Assembly (NCBI GenBank): GCA_000432335.1
Contig: HF995356.1
Coordinates: forward strand, 1 to 49,459
Direction of reading: 5' to 3'
DNA: 49,459 nucleotides
Origin: Firmicutes bacterium CAG:646
GTDB lineage: Bacteria > Bacillota > Clostridia > Lachnospirales > Lachnospiraceae
Each line of letters opens with the position of its first letter. Position 1 is the first letter of the stretch. This document shows positions 49,357-49,459 of the stretch, in pieces. The notes under the pieces were generated by a model. The model was not told the origin of the DNA. It searched no databases and saw nothing but the letters and a program-made list of their open reading frames with translations. Made by a program: the position numbers and the translations under genes.

Positions 49357-49385
49357 TTGACTTTTGCGAATGTCTATAATATAAT
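49357..49385 (+). promoter_or_regulatory. Sigma-A promoter of tRNA-Pro
   Basis: TTGACT (49357-49362), 17 bp, TATAAT (49380-49385), 40 bp before the tRNA. A G-U-rich inverted repeat (CTTGTGTTGAGC near 49390 with GCTTAACACGAG to 49420) fills the leader between promoter and tRNA. Confidence 0.85.
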
Positions 49386-49425
49386 ACGTCTTGTGTTGAG
49401 CGAGAGATGCTTAACACGAGCGAAA

Positions 49426-49459
49426 CGGGGTGTGGCTCAGCTTGGCTAGAGCGCCTGGT
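49426..49459 (+). tRNA. tRNA-Pro, 5' part cut by the window edge
   Basis: CGGGGTG acceptor arm, TG, D-arm GCTCAGCTTGGCTAGAGC and the first bases of the anticodon arm GCCTGGT. The CGGGG start and the CCTGG stem are those of bacterial tRNA-Pro (UGG), but the anticodon itself lies outside the window. Confidence 0.75.

Noticed and set aside
1..49459. CRISPR arrays, prophage or insertion sequence with transposase
   Set aside because: No regularly spaced direct repeats, phage structural genes, integrase or transposase frames were seen. The only repeat-like elements are the palindromes without coding content.

Overview
The window is a stretch of chromosome from a spore-forming, low- to mid-GC Firmicute of class Clostridia. 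Gene content and gene order (hrcA-grpE-dnaK-dnaJ, prmA-rsmE, ireB-ruvX-DUF1292-RNase J, topA next to codY, a SigK without pro-sequence) fit family Lachnospiraceae. A Blautia- or Ruminococcus-like genus is my guess and has not been tested. Nearly every gene is on the + strand. The exceptions are an HPr-like gene, sigK, an M18 aminopeptidase and mnmM.

Layout. 1-1773 is an AT-rich accessory patch: the 3' end of an unidentified gene with its terminator, the broken remains of a TIR-domain gene, and an intact YhcG-type (DUF1016) PD-(D/E)XK nuclease gene. 1804-8889 holds uvrB and then the class I heat-shock operon hrcA-grpE-dnaK-dnaJ behind a perfect CIRCE operator. 9215-13329 is a translation and sulfur cluster: prmA, rsmE, a cysteine desulfurase and thiI. 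13387-16465 holds a lone minus-strand HPr-like gene, mtaB and ireB-ruvX-DUF1292. 16496-20878 carries RNase J, a YlbF-family gene, a non-catalytic MltG-like membrane protein and the trmR-trhP pair for wobble-uridine modification. sigK faces this run and overlaps its end. 21581-27154 holds comM-like, dprA, topA and codY. 27363-29399 is groES-groEL with a second CIRCE.

29540-37731 holds two membrane proteins of unknown function, guaB, a membrane-anchored amidase, pepF, a nitroreductase-like gene, a tRNA-Gly(GCC), an M18 aminopeptidase on the minus strand and a small membrane protein. 37800-42995 holds an alpha/beta hydrolase and a probable phosphate module: a Na/Pi cotransporter with a PhoU-like tail, a response regulator and a sensor kinase. 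The cotransporter promoter carries a tandem repeat that resembles PhoP boxes. 43055-46434 holds mnmM (minus), a CapA-family protein, a HAAS/DUF1700-like membrane protein, a very short Asn-rich gene behind a sigma-G-type promoter, and a rhodanese. 46522-49302 is a compact operon of two YfcE-type phosphodiesterases around an rRNA methyltransferase and rdgB. The window ends inside a tRNA-Pro gene.

Most of the window is conserved housekeeping DNA, and I see no intact new multi-gene system. The points that merit a second look are the TIR remnant abutting the DUF1016 nuclease, the sigma-G-driven 56-residue ORF, the candidate Pho-box promoter, the HPr homologue without its histidine, the MltG-like protein without a catalytic domain, and two unrelated intergenic palindromes of about 160 bp each.
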